This document shows positions 14,550-22,445 of a DNA stretch of 64,000 nt, piece after piece; within the stretch, counting starts at the first letter, position 1; each line of letters starts with the position of its first letter. The stretch spans positions 310,001 to 374,000 of the forward strand of contig NZ_JAAVLX010000004.1 of assembly GCF_013114825.1 (NCBI RefSeq), written 5' to 3'. Position numbers and translations under genes: made by a program. This DNA is from Bradyrhizobium australiense. GTDB taxonomy: Bacteria; Pseudomonadota; Alphaproteobacteria; Rhizobiales; Xanthobacteraceae. A model generated the notes under the pieces. It had not been told where the DNA came from. It worked only from the letters and a program-made list of their open reading frames with translations, and made no database searches.

Positions 14550-14753
14550 ATGATGAATCAGAGTTTGAATCACGGGTCAGCCAAGATCTACCAATTCCCA
14601 GCCGGGGGCCGGGCGGCTCTCGGGGGACGTCGCTATGGCGAGACCAAAGCCGTGACCGAGTTCGCTGCCCAGCCGGTCAACGTCGCGGACTGCAGCGATA
14701 ACTGGTACCACGCCGCGGCGATCGAGGACGCCAAAACCGAGCGGGATCACTGA
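14550..14753 (+). CDS. gstI: GstI/DUF2735 family, glutamine synthetase translation inhibitor
   Basis: This 67-residue protein starts MMNQSLNHGSAKIYQFPAGGR (printed in part: motif SAKIYQFPAGGR, 10-21) and contains WYHAAAIEDAK (52-62), both typical of DUF2735. In Rhizobium leguminosarum the divergent neighbour of glnII, gstI, encodes a small protein that lowers translation of GSII, and this gene has the same position, direction and size. AAGGGAGA lies about eight bases before the ATG; the second ATG at 14553 is also possible. An NtrC-like site lies upstream, and a strong terminator follows. The inhibitory function is transferred from the known case. Confidence 0.88.
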   Translation: MMNQSLNHGSAKIYQFPAGGRAALGGRRYGETKAVTEFAAQPVNVADCSDNWYHAAAIEDAKTERDH

Positions 14754-14808
14754 TGCCTGGGAGGTGTTTGGCAGGGACGCCGGGCAAGCGCGGCCCGGAC
14801 AGAGAACT

Positions 14809-14845
14809 AAAAAGGGTCGGAACGAAATCGTTTCGGCCCTTTTTC
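14809..14845. terminator. Bidirectional rho-independent terminator
   Basis: AAAAAGGG-TCGGAACGA pairs with CGTTTCGG-CCCTTTTT around AAT. The A-run on one side and T-run on the other allow it to end both gstI and the convergent gene at 14844. Confidence 0.88.
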
Positions 14846-15161
14846 ATGACTGCTCGCACGTCGTGGTCCGCCGTCTGGCGTGCTTGAGTGTGGTGATGCC
14901 GGCTTTGGTGATCCTCAGGGTCACGCCCTTCCCCTGATAACGCGACCCCGACAGGGTCCAACGCCTCGGCAGCGTCAGCGCCTTGCCGTCGAGCTGCAGA
15001 TGGGCGCGCTTGTCGTATTGGAAAAATCCGACGGTGAATTGCGATCCGTCGGCGCAACGATAATTGTTGAAGCTTGACTGCGCCGATGCCGGCGATGGCA
15101 TGGTCGCAACCGCGGCGAGCCCTAGCGCCGCACCGAAAATCGTTATGTTCCGCCGATTCAT
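14844..15161 (-). CDS. MliC-like periplasmic protein (C-type lysozyme inhibitor family)
   Basis: A 105-residue exported protein. A Sec signal peptide runs to about residue 28 (GAALGLAAVATMPSPASA). The mature part has the small-barrel pattern of MliC/PliC inhibitors: YRCADGSQFTVGFF (34-47), then SGSRYQGKGVTLRITKAG (71-88), with C36 and C102 placed for the family's disulfide between the ends of the domain. There is no lipobox, so it would be soluble in the periplasm. Family members protect peptidoglycan from host lysozyme; that role here is an inference from a moderate match. Confidence 0.75.
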   Translation of the reverse strand: MNRRNITIFGAALGLAAVATMPSPASAQSSFNNYRCADGSQFTVGFFQYDKRAHLQLDGKALTLPRRWTLSGSRYQGKGVTLRITKAGITTLKHARRRTTTCEQS

Positions 15162-15244
15162 GCTTCGCCCCCTTGTGAGTTCAGTATAGACGAGACGGGG
15201 CCGAACGACACCCGTCCCTTGTTCTCCGTCCCAACCCTTGCCGC

Positions 15245-15994
15245 ATGATGTCAGATTCCCCCACCCGCCACCTCAATCTCGCCGGCGCCAGCAATTTCCG
15301 CGACCTCGGCGGTTATCCGACAAGCGACGGCCGCATTGTGCGTTGGCGGCAGATTTTTCGCTCCAACCATCTTGGCCATCTCACCGAAGGCGATGTCGCG
15401 ATCCTGCGGGAGCTGGGCGTCCGCAGCGCGTTCGACTTTCGCGGCACCGAGGAGCGCGCCGCCGCCCTGTGTGGCATGCCCGAAATATCAGTTCATTCGC
15501 TGCCGGTCGAGCCGACGGTGGTCGCGGCACTGCGCGCCATCGCGGCCGCCGGCACGCCGCTGTCGACGGACCACGCCATCGAGGTCATGCGCGACTCCTA
15601 CCGCAGCTATGTGCAGAAAAACACGCAGCACTTCCGGACGCTGTTTGCGCGTTTGCTGGAAGATCGCGCGCCGCTGGTGATCCACTGCACCGCCGGCAAG
15701 GACCGCACCGGTTTTGCCTGCGCGCTGATCCTGCATACGCTCGGCGTTGCCGACGACATCATCTCGGAAGATTATCTCCTGACCAACCGCTTCTACCGCA
15801 GGGATCCCAATCACAGCAGCGATCTGCCCGACCACGTCAGGCAGGTGCTCGGCTCTGTGCAGGCGTCGTTTCTTGCCGCAGCGTTCGAAGCCATCGACGC
15901 CGACTATGGCGATCTCGAAACCTATCTGCGCGATGGCCTCGGTCTTGGCGAAGCCGAACGCGCCCATCTCGAAGCGCGCTATCTGCAGCGCTGA
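15245..15994 (+). CDS. Tyrosine-protein phosphatase (MptpB/LipA-like)
   Basis: This 249-residue cytoplasmic protein has the cysteine phosphatase loop HCTAGKDRTG with C148 and R154, the CX5R form with an internal acidic residue seen in MptpB/LipA phosphatases that act on phosphotyrosine and phosphoinositides. The N-terminal NFRDLGGYPTSDGR is the usual start of this family, and FDFRGTEER (64-71) is its conserved loop. It begins at ATG 15245, or 15248. The C-terminal end YLRDGLGLGEAERAHLEARYL is also typical. Substrate unknown. Confidence 0.9.
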   Translation: MMSDSPTRHLNLAGASNFRDLGGYPTSDGRIVRWRQIFRSNHLGHLTEGDVAILRELGVRSAFDFRGTEERAAALCGMPEISVHSLPVEPTVVAALRAIAAAGTPLSTDHAIEVMRDSYRSYVQKNTQHFRTLFARLLEDRAPLVIHCTAGKDRTGFACALILHTLGVADDIISEDYLLTNRFYRRDPNHSSDLPDHVRQVLGSVQASFLAAAFEAIDADYGDLETYLRDGLGLGEAERAHLEARYLQR

Positions 15995-15995
15995 T

Positions 15996-16404
15996 CTAAT
16001 CTGCCTTCATCCACCGCATCGATACGACCTGCGCGGACGGCTTGCCGCCTGTCGTCCGAACGTTGATCTGTACCTTGTAGTCGTTGCTGGTTTCGCTCTT
16101 GGGCACATAGAGCATCGCGGTAAAGCGAACGCGGCCGCGCTCATCGAGCGTCACCGGCAGATCCGTACGCACGCGGAACAGATCGAGCTTGGCGCCGTTT
16201 CACCATCGATCCGGTAATACGCAAAGGAATCGCTGTCCCAACGGCTGTTCGCGACCTCGACGACAGCCCGGCTGTCCGCCTTGCCCTCGCCGCACACAAG
16301 GCCACCATGTTGATCGGCAACGCAAGCCTGCGCAGACGCGCCAGCCGTCGGCTGCACACACACAATGCGAGGAGAACGAGTGGAAATGCCAGAGCGAGGC
16401 GCAT
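15996..16404 (-). pseudogene. Broken gene for a small exported protein (two frameshifts)
   Basis: A signal peptide MRLALAFPLVLLALC opens in one frame. After the TGTGTGTGTG run (about 16357-16366) the protein-like text continues in a second frame (ACVADQHGGLVCGEGKAD, WDSDSFAYYRIDGET). Near 16197 it passes to a third frame (KLDLFRVRTDLPVTLDERG to VVSMRWMKAD, TAG at 15996). Removing one TG and adding one G near 16197 would restore a protein of about 135 residues. The repeat is a natural slippage site, but two separate shifts, or sequencing errors, are needed. Function unknown. Confidence 0.68.
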
Positions 16405-16438
16405 GGCGCGATCTTATCCGGCTGACGCCCGCCGTAAA

Positions 16439-16457
16439 GCGGGCCGGAGCGGCCCGC
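16439..16457 (-). terminator. Likely terminator of the 66-residue gene
   Basis: GCGGGCC pairs with GGCCCGC around GGAGC; on the minus strand the stem is followed by TTTAC. It lies just after the stop at 16476. Confidence 0.4.
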
Positions 16458-16475
16458 AAGACAACGGTTATCGGC

Positions 16476-16676
16476 TCAGGCCGCCGCTTCCATTTCCAGT
16501 TCGGCGTCGAGATCGGCGATGACGTCCTCGAATGCCGAAATCGCCTGCTGGATCGCAGCGATCTGCATCAATTCCCAGCTCGAGACCGGACCGCTGCGAT
16601 TCTGCAGCGCTACGACCAGGTCGCGCCGCTGCTCCTTAAGCTGAACAAGCGGTAAACCATGATCCGGCAAACCCAT
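16476..16676 (-). CDS. Small helical protein of unknown function
   Basis: This 66-residue protein starts MGLPDHGLPLVQLKEQRRD and ends with an acidic helix AISAFEDVIADLDAELEMEA. The heptad-like pattern suggests a short coiled coil. GGGGGA six to eight bases before ATG supports the start. No family recognised. It lies between the broken exported-protein gene and the SGNH hydrolase on the same strand. Confidence 0.7.
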   Translation of the reverse strand: MGLPDHGLPLVQLKEQRRDLVVALQNRSGPVSSWELMQIAAIQQAISAFEDVIADLDAELEMEAAA

Positions 16677-16783
16677 GACAAATCCCCCTGCCTTTTTGTT
16701 GCAGTCCGGTTCTACCGAACGGAATCTGCAAACGGCTTACAGAACTCCGGCAAATTTTATCGATTTCGTCCCATTCCATAGTC

Positions 16784-17491
16784 CTACGTGACGCCGTCCA
16801 ATTCAACCACCCGCTCGATCGCACCAAAAAGGGCGTGCGTGATGCAATTCGTCGCCCATTCGCCCGTATGAAGGTGGGCATTGTCTCCATCGTCCAGATC
16901 GAGAATCGGAATGCCGTCGTCGACCCAGCGCTTCATCAGCGCGAAGCGGCTGAAGACGTTGACCCCGGCCTTCTCTCCAATGGCCTTTATCCGCTCTACC
17001 ATCGCCTTGGATTGCTTGATGTGGTCTTGGTCAACCATGGCTTGCGTATATTGCAAGTCCATCAGCACCACATCCATCTGCAAACCGGCGAGCCAATCAA
17101 GACCGACCGCGATCGCCTTTCCCACTTCATCCGGATTATAGCTGGTGTTGCGATATACGGCGTTGGTGCCGACCTGCCAGATGACAAGCGCAGGTGTTTC
17201 GTCGATCACATCGGTCTCGAGGCGCGATAATTCCTCCGGAGACTCCTGCCCGCCGATCCCGCGATTCAGCACGTCAATCATGCGGCCATAGAATTTGAAG
17301 CTGCGCCGCAGGAGTAATTCCAGCCGGGGCGGATAAGGCAAGACCGGTAGGACACCTGCCGTCGAGGACGATCCAATGGCGACGATCCTGACTTTTCGCT
17401 TGTACCTGAGAGCTTCCTTGAAAAACCGCAGCGGGTATTTGAAGCTGACGAGATCGGGATGTGTCTCGCAGGGCCTGGTCGCGTCGGGCAT
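16784..17491 (-). CDS. SGNH/GDSL-family hydrolase
   Basis: This 235-residue protein shows the four SGNH blocks: block I VAIGSSSTAGV (37-47) with the nucleophile serine near 42, block II NRGIGGQES, block III WQVGTNAVYRN with the oxyanion asparagine, and block V near DDGDNAHLHTGEWA with the catalytic Asp/His. Block I reads GSSS in place of GDSL, as in several proteobacterial esterases. There is no signal peptide (MPDATRPCETHPDLVS), so it is cytoplasmic or exported another way. The substrate, probably an ester, is unknown. Confidence 0.83.
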   Translation of the reverse strand: MPDATRPCETHPDLVSFKYPLRFFKEALRYKRKVRIVAIGSSSTAGVLPVLPYPPRLELLLRRSFKFYGRMIDVLNRGIGGQESPEELSRLETDVIDETPALVIWQVGTNAVYRNTSYNPDEVGKAIAVGLDWLAGLQMDVVLMDLQYTQAMVDQDHIKQSKAMVERIKAIGEKAGVNVFSRFALMKRWVDDGIPILDLDDGDNAHLHTGEWATNCITHALFGAIERVVELDGVT

Positions 17492-17616
17492 GTGAACATC
17501 CTTCGCGGGAATGGTTCATCGCATGCCCGCATTTGGATGCAGAAATAAGCCGCATTGCAAATGAAAAGCTCCCGGCGCTAGGCTTCGCTCCCGTGTTTAG
17601 CGTATGGAGGCCCATC

Positions 17617-18297
17617 ATGGACGGAAAAGTCATTATCGTGACGGGTGCTCTCGGCGCACTTGGCAGCGTCGTCGTGGATGAAGCGCTGGCACGGGGCGCC
17701 AGGATTGCGAGCGTCGATCATGCGCCGACGCAAGCCCCGGCCACGGCGGACCTGTTCGAACTCGGCGGCGTCGACCTCACCGATGCGGCGGTAGCCAAAA
17801 AGGCCATCGACGCTGCGGCCGCGCATTTCGGCAAGCTGGATGCGCTGATCAATGTCGCCGGCGGATTCGCCTTCGAGACGGTGGCGGACGGCGATCCCAA
17901 AACCTGGCAACGCATGTATGCGCTCAACGTCATGACCGCGCTCAACGCGTCGCGCGCGGCGATCCCGCACCTCACCGCATCGGGCGCCGGCCGCATCGTC
18001 AATGTCGGCGCGATGGGCGCGCTGCAGGCAGGTGCCGGCATGGGCGCCTACGCCGCCTCCAAGGCCGGCGTGCACCGCCTCACCGAGGCGCTCGCCGCCG
18101 AGCTCAAGGGCAAGATCACGGTCAATGCCGTGTTGCCGTCGATCATCGACACCGCAGCCAACCGCGCCAGCATGCCTAAGGCCGATTTCGCCAAATGGGT
18201 GACACCACAGGAATTGGCCGAGGTCATCCTGTTCCTCGCCAGCGACGCCGCGAGCGCCGTCACCGGCGCGCTACTGCCGGTGAACGGGAGGGTTTAA
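17617..18297 (+). CDS. SDR oxidoreductase related to dihydropteridine reductase
   Basis: This 226-residue Rossmann enzyme has the nucleotide motif TGALGALG (9-16), NVAGG (79-83) and the active-site pair Y145/K149 in GAYAASKAG. The usual SDR serine, 13 residues before the tyrosine, is A132, as in quinonoid dihydropteridine reductase, which also lacks it. The downstream text NAVLPSIIDTAANRASMPKAD, taken in two parts, is strikingly like the QDPR segment VLPxxxDTPMNRKSMPEAD, so the enzyme likely belongs near QDPR. GGAGG seven bases before ATG 17617 fixes the start. Substrate not proven; regeneration of a reduced pterin is possible. Confidence 0.87.
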   Translation: MDGKVIIVTGALGALGSVVVDEALARGARIASVDHAPTQAPATADLFELGGVDLTDAAVAKKAIDAAAAHFGKLDALINVAGGFAFETVADGDPKTWQRMYALNVMTALNASRAAIPHLTASGAGRIVNVGAMGALQAGAGMGAYAASKAGVHRLTEALAAELKGKITVNAVLPSIIDTAANRASMPKADFAKWVTPQELAEVILFLASDAASAVTGALLPVNGRV

Positions 18298-19007
18298 TCC
18301 TCAACATCCCCCAGCTTTCGCAGCACCGCCTTGAAGCGGATGCTGCGCTTGCCGGCGAGCGCGGTGGCTTCGCCTTCCGCGCCGTCGCGGTCGTAGGTGC
18401 CGGAAAACCCGATGCCGACTTCGTGGCCGCCAAATACCGGCCGTTCGCCCTTGGCCGGGGTATGCTCGCGGTTGACGAGTTCGCCCTTCCATTTGCCGTT
18501 TGCCGCCGCGTACGCCCCGACATAGTCGAAGAACGCGTCGCCACCCCTGATGCGGCCGTCCTGCAGCAACATGACACCGGTGTTGCCGGCATCGATTCCG
18601 TCGAGCATACGGATGTGGATGGAATACAGTCCGTTGCCGATCCCGTCAGGGCCGACCACACCGGGCGGCGGCGCGTCGGCGTCGTTGATCGGGGTCAGGA
18701 CCGTTGTGAACCGGATTCCCGGCAACGCCGTGCTGCCGCCCTCGAAATGAACTTCCTCGCCGCGGCGCACGCCTGTGAATTTCATCGCAATATTGTCGAT
18801 GTCGAACATCGGTACATAGCCGGGATCGTGATAATGGCGCGACATCATGCATTCGGCGGAGATGACGCCTTCGGCCTCGGTGAAATGGCCGATGAACGAA
18901 GAACCGGAATCGCCGCCATAAAGCCTGCCGCCCGCAGTTGCGAACATCACGCCGGAACCTTCCCCGCGCTCCGTTGTGAAACGGAATTTGTATAGTCCTG
19001 ACAGCAC
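18294..19007 (-). CDS. GrlR-like two-domain protein, copy 3
   Basis: This 237-residue protein has the same two GrlR-like units as copy 1: unit 1 MLSGLYKFRFTTERGEGSGV, GGRLYGGDSGSSFIGHF; unit 2 NGLYSIHIRMLDGIDAGN, DGRIRGGDAFFDYVGAY and FGGHEVGIGFSGTYD. It is more diverged from copies 1 and 2 than they are from each other, so the duplication is older. Its TAA overlaps the stop region of the convergent SDR gene by four bases. It has no signal peptide and no partner activator next to it. Confidence 0.8.
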   Translation of the reverse strand: MLSGLYKFRFTTERGEGSGVMFATAGGRLYGGDSGSSFIGHFTEAEGVISAECMMSRHYHDPGYVPMFDIDNIAMKFTGVRRGEEVHFEGGSTALPGIRFTTVLTPINDADAPPPGVVGPDGIGNGLYSIHIRMLDGIDAGNTGVMLLQDGRIRGGDAFFDYVGAYAAANGKWKGELVNREHTPAKGERPVFGGHEVGIGFSGTYDRDGAEGEATALAGKRSIRFKAVLRKLGDVED

Positions 19008-19198
19008 GCCCTGCTTACTCCGGAATTGGCACCGGCCAGTGCCCCTGCGATCTATCGGTCGCAGGTTCCCTTAAGTTGCAGTTGGTCTTGTCCCCACTGC
19101 AGAATAGCCGCTGAGGTGCCATCCGATCAAACGGTCAGCCGGAATTCAGCTAGAGTCGGCCAGTTGAGTCGCGGCCGTCTGCGCCGCCGGAGCCTGTC

Positions 19199-19885
19199 TT
19201 GGAAACCGCGCTTTATCTTCCCGTCAAACGCTTCCTCGAAAAGCTTGGCTTCACCGTCAAGGGCGAGGTCGGCGGCTGCGATCTGGTGGCGCTGAGCGGC
19301 GACGATCCCCCGATCGTGGTGATCGGCGAACTGAAGCTTTCCTTCAACCTGGAACTGATCCTGCAGGCCGTCGATCGCGCCGGCGCAGCCGACGAGGTCT
19401 GGCTCGCGGCCAAATTATCTGCCCGCGGCAAGGGCCGCGAAAACGATGCGCGCTATCGCAATCTCTGCCGCCGGCTTGGCTTCGGCATGCTCGCCGTCAC
19501 CAACACCGGCGATGTCGAGGTGATCGTCAAGCCACCGACATCGGCGCCGCGCCGCGACCCCAAAAAGCGGTCGCGGCTGATCGCGGAGCACCAGAAACGC
19601 AAGGGCGATCCCGTCATGGGCGGATCGACGCGCGCGCCGATCATGACAGCGTACCGCCAACAGGCGCTGGCCTGTGCCTCCGCGTTATCGGCCGGGCCAC
19701 GGCGCGTCAGGGATCTGCGGGCGGCGATTCCCGATGCCGGTAAAATCCTCTTGCACAACGTTTATGGCTGGTTCGACCGAGCCGAGCGCGGGATCTACAT
19801 GTTGACTGATGCCGGCCATGCCGCGCTGAAACGCTGGCCGCAACAGCCGCTGGATCTGGTTGCCGCCAGCAATCCCCCGCCATGA
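19199..19885 (+). CDS. DUF2161 protein with a PD-(D/E)XK nuclease-like core
   Basis: This 228-residue protein starts at TTG 19199. Its N-terminal half has the restriction-endonuclease core pattern: E23, D28 in GGCDLVAL and E44-x-K46 in VVIGELKLSF, after a helix LPVKRFLEKLGF. The middle is basic (APRRDPKKRSRLIAEHQKRK), and the C-terminal part resembles a winged-helix segment (AAIPDAGKILLHNVYGWFDRA, ERGIYMLTDAGHAAL). This is the layout of the DUF2161 putative phosphodiesterases. No methylase or toxin partner is nearby. Confidence 0.8.
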   Translation: METALYLPVKRFLEKLGFTVKGEVGGCDLVALSGDDPPIVVIGELKLSFNLELILQAVDRAGAADEVWLAAKLSARGKGRENDARYRNLCRRLGFGMLAVTNTGDVEVIVKPPTSAPRRDPKKRSRLIAEHQKRKGDPVMGGSTRAPIMTAYRQQALACASALSAGPRRVRDLRAAIPDAGKILLHNVYGWFDRAERGIYMLTDAGHAALKRWPQQPLDLVAASNPPP

Positions 19886-20030
19886 CGGCAAGAACGCTGA
19901 CGACACCGGACCGTACAGCGCCACCGGATTTGAGAAATTGTAGACGCATGGCTGTATTGCCACGCGAAATTCATATTGCAATGCAACATTAGGGCACCTA
20001 GGTATCTCCGCAATCAAATGCGAGGCCCCT

Positions 20031-20333
20031 ATGAGCGAAGACTGGAACACGAAATACGGCACACGACGCGTCCGGCGGGATCCGCCGACGCTGGAGGAGG
20101 CAATCTTCGCCGCGGTCGGGATCACCGACGACCAGCAGCAGCAGGCGGAAATCGCCGCCGCGCTGATGGGGCTGCCCTATGAGGAAGTGCTGGCCGAAGT
20201 GAAGAAGACCGGCCGCGCGCTGGCGCGATCGGCCACCCGCGTCATTGCGGGCGAGCAAGGCGCGCAGCGTTCGGTCGTGGTCGAGCGCCGTGTCGTCAGG
20301 CGCTTCGGCAACGACAAGCGCACCGGCACCTGA
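20031..20333 (+). CDS. Hypothetical 100-residue protein
   Basis: A soluble, mostly helical protein: MSEDWNTKYGTRRVRRDPP, then PTLEEAIFAAVGITDDQQQQAE and a basic C-terminus VVVERRVVRRFGNDKRTG. No known domain. The start has a weak purine stretch upstream. A palindromic repeat follows the stop and may end the transcript. Confidence 0.72.
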   Translation: MSEDWNTKYGTRRVRRDPPTLEEAIFAAVGITDDQQQQAEIAAALMGLPYEEVLAEVKKTGRALARSATRVIAGEQGAQRSVVVERRVVRRFGNDKRTGT

Positions 20334-20354
20334 ACAACCCAACCATTACCTGCC

Positions 20355-20392
20355 GTCATTCCGGGGCTCGCGAAGCACGAGCCCGGAATGAC
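20355..20392. repeat. Short palindromic repeat
   Basis: GTCATTCCGGG (20355-20365) faces CCCGGAATGAC at 20382-20392, with inner CTCG/CGAG arms. This GTCATTCCGGG palindrome is a frequent intergenic element in Bradyrhizobium. It may act as a terminator after the gene at 20333 and the convergent GNAT gene. Confidence 0.7.
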
Positions 20393-20424
20393 AGAGTGAG
20401 CGACGGTCGTCCGCCATTATTGCC

Positions 20425-21057
20425 TTACGAGGCGCCCCACTCGTGCGGCGCTGTGCCAGCCATCCGAAGCAGCATTCGCCGATAGGCGCTGTTGAAAGCC
20501 AAGACCGCGCGGGTCGCATTCAGCGTGCTCTCGAGCCAGGTCGTGGCGAGTTCTGTCTGATCATATTTTGTCAGATCGATGGTGCCGGTGGATTCGCCGT
20601 GACGGAACACCAGGTGTGCACCGAACTTATTGGCGAGCCCCCGCATGGCGTCGTTCTGCGCGCCGGTGGTGATCCGAAGACTCTTGTAGCCCTTGGCCCG
20701 CGCTTCCTTGATCAGCTTGCGGAAGAGGATGCTGCCGACGCCGCGACGACGCACGGACGCTTCGACGCTGAAGGCGATCTCAGGGAGCGAATCCGGTGAC
20801 TGGTCCGGCGGATGCAGCTCCGCCGCTCCCCGAACCACGCCGTTTTCAAAGAAGGCGATGATCGTCGTGCCGTCATTGGCGCATTTCTCGGCGTAGCGCT
20901 CGATGAAGCTGTCGTCCATGAAGCCGTGGAAACGGTCGCGGCGGCTGGTGCGGTCAAGCCGCAGCAGGTGATCGCGCAACAGCGGCAACTCTTCCTGCTG
21001 GCTCAGCGTGCGCACGCTGCTATCGGCAAGCGCAGCCGCAATAACGGTGAGGTACAT
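20425..21057 (-). CDS. GNAT-family acetyltransferase
   Basis: This 210-residue cytoplasmic protein has the acetyl-CoA-binding motif A at VRRRGVGSILFRKLIKEARAKG, the family's R-x-x-G-x-G/A pattern, after the strand PEIAFSVEASV. The following GYKSLRITTGAQNDAMRGLANKFGA is the usual second half. The substrate (protein, metabolite or drug) cannot be told. It is divergent from the AraC gene with about 190 bases between them and convergent with the gene at 20031. Confidence 0.87.
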   Translation of the reverse strand: MYLTVIAAALADSSVRTLSQQEELPLLRDHLLRLDRTSRRDRFHGFMDDSFIERYAEKCANDGTTIIAFFENGVVRGAAELHPPDQSPDSLPEIAFSVEASVRRRGVGSILFRKLIKEARAKGYKSLRITTGAQNDAMRGLANKFGAHLVFRHGESTGTIDLTKYDQTELATTWLESTLNATRAVLAFNSAYRRMLLRMAGTAPHEWGAS

Positions 21058-21249
21058 AGTCCAAAACTCCTCTGAGAAAACCCTCGAGGAGGCGTCCGAA
21101 TCCCTAGACCACCTATATTGTGCGACGCAACATCAAATTCAAGAACGGACTGCTGCGTATACTGCCTTAAATAACGGCAGCATTTGCAGCAGTTTAGCCA
21201 ATCCACCATTAACCAATTGTTAAGGATCGTCACGCGGCGCAAAGTGGGC

Positions 21250-22272
21250 ATGGAGCTTGCTTATTTTAGGATGCGCCAAGCTCAGGCAACACACCCGGAT
21301 GGTTCGCGGAGGCCCGTTGTGGCTGTCGTGCTCGACACCAGTTCTTGCCTTCCGGAGCGCCGGCTTGCGGTGTGGCAGGATATCGTGTGCGACACCTTCG
21401 TCGGGCTCGATTGCAAATCGGATATGCGCGGCGCGTTTTGGGGCTCGGTGTCGCAATCCAGAATCGGGCAGGTCGCGCTCACGCAGGTCGATTCCACGGC
21501 ACAGCGGGTATTCCGCACGCCGTCGCGAATAGTCCGCGCCAGCGAAGATTTCGTGTTGATGGCGCTGGGCAATAATGGCGTGAACGGCGTGTTCCAGGAT
21601 GGCCGCGAGGCTGTTGTATCCGCGGGACAATTCGTCATTTACGACACCACCCGACCCTACGAGCTACGCTTCGACGACAGCTTTTCGCAGACGATCTTCC
21701 AGATGCCGCGCAAATTGCTGCAGCAGCGCGTCGGCTCGTTCGATAGTTTGACCGCGACGACATTTGCAGGCGATCGTCCGCTCGAACGGCTGACGTATGA
21801 TTTCGCGCGCAATGTGAGCAAGACGATCGAGCTGGTTGATCCCGCAGCCGCAACGCGCCTACTCGACCAGGCGCTCGACCTGCTCGCGATGACGCTTGCC
21901 GAGAGGCTGCATGCCCGCTTACCGGACCAGTCGGCCCACCGGTCGGCGCTGCTCTATCGCCTCAAGAACCACATCCTGACGCATCTTTCCGATCCCGAAT
22001 TATCGCTGCCGCGCGCTGCAGCCGCGGTCGGAATCTCTCCGCGTTACGCCAGTGATCTGATGGCGGGCGAGCAGTCCTCGTTCCGCAGCTATGTGCAGGC
22101 GCAACGGCTGGAGCGCTGCAAGCGTGATCTTGCCGACCCCGCCTACCAGGCCCGGCACATCGGCGAGATTGCCTTCGCGTGGGGCTTCAACGACCTCGCC
22201 CATTTCAGCCGCATCTTCAAGCAGCGGTTTGGTGTCTCGCCGCGCGAATGGCGCGAGCAGCCGGGCAAATAA
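21250..22272 (+). CDS. AraC-family regulator next to the nitrilase genes
   Basis: The C-terminal 100 residues form an AraC/XylS double helix-turn-helix: LKNHILTHLSDPELSLPRAA, GISPRYASDLM, then HIGEIAFAWGFNDLAHFSRIFKQRFGVSP. The N-terminal part fits the AraC_binding_2-type effector domain of AraC regulators (LERRLAVWQDIVC-like start, FVIYDTTRPYELRFDDSF in the middle). Start choice is uncertain: ATG 21250 gives 340 residues; a GTG around 21319 gives a version with a more typical start. Rhodococcal nitrilase clusters are induced through an AraC-type NitR, so this gene probably senses an aldoxime or nitrile. Confidence 0.88.
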   Translation: MELAYFRMRQAQATHPDGSRRPVVAVVLDTSSCLPERRLAVWQDIVCDTFVGLDCKSDMRGAFWGSVSQSRIGQVALTQVDSTAQRVFRTPSRIVRASEDFVLMALGNNGVNGVFQDGREAVVSAGQFVIYDTTRPYELRFDDSFSQTIFQMPRKLLQQRVGSFDSLTATTFAGDRPLERLTYDFARNVSKTIELVDPAAATRLLDQALDLLAMTLAERLHARLPDQSAHRSALLYRLKNHILTHLSDPELSLPRAAAAVGISPRYASDLMAGEQSSFRSYVQAQRLERCKRDLADPAYQARHIGEIAFAWGFNDLAHFSRIFKQRFGVSPREWREQPGK

Positions 22273-22445
22273 CGTCTTCGCCACCTCTCCTTATCCGTCA
22301 CGTCACGCCACAGACGTCAGGCGCGCCTCGTTCACCTGCAGGTTAAGACAAGTTTTCGTTCCGCTGCGGACAAGCTGCGCGCGCGGCCATGGCTGTAGGC
22401 TCGACATCAGCAAGTGTCGATCGCCAAAGCGAGAGGATGGATGCG

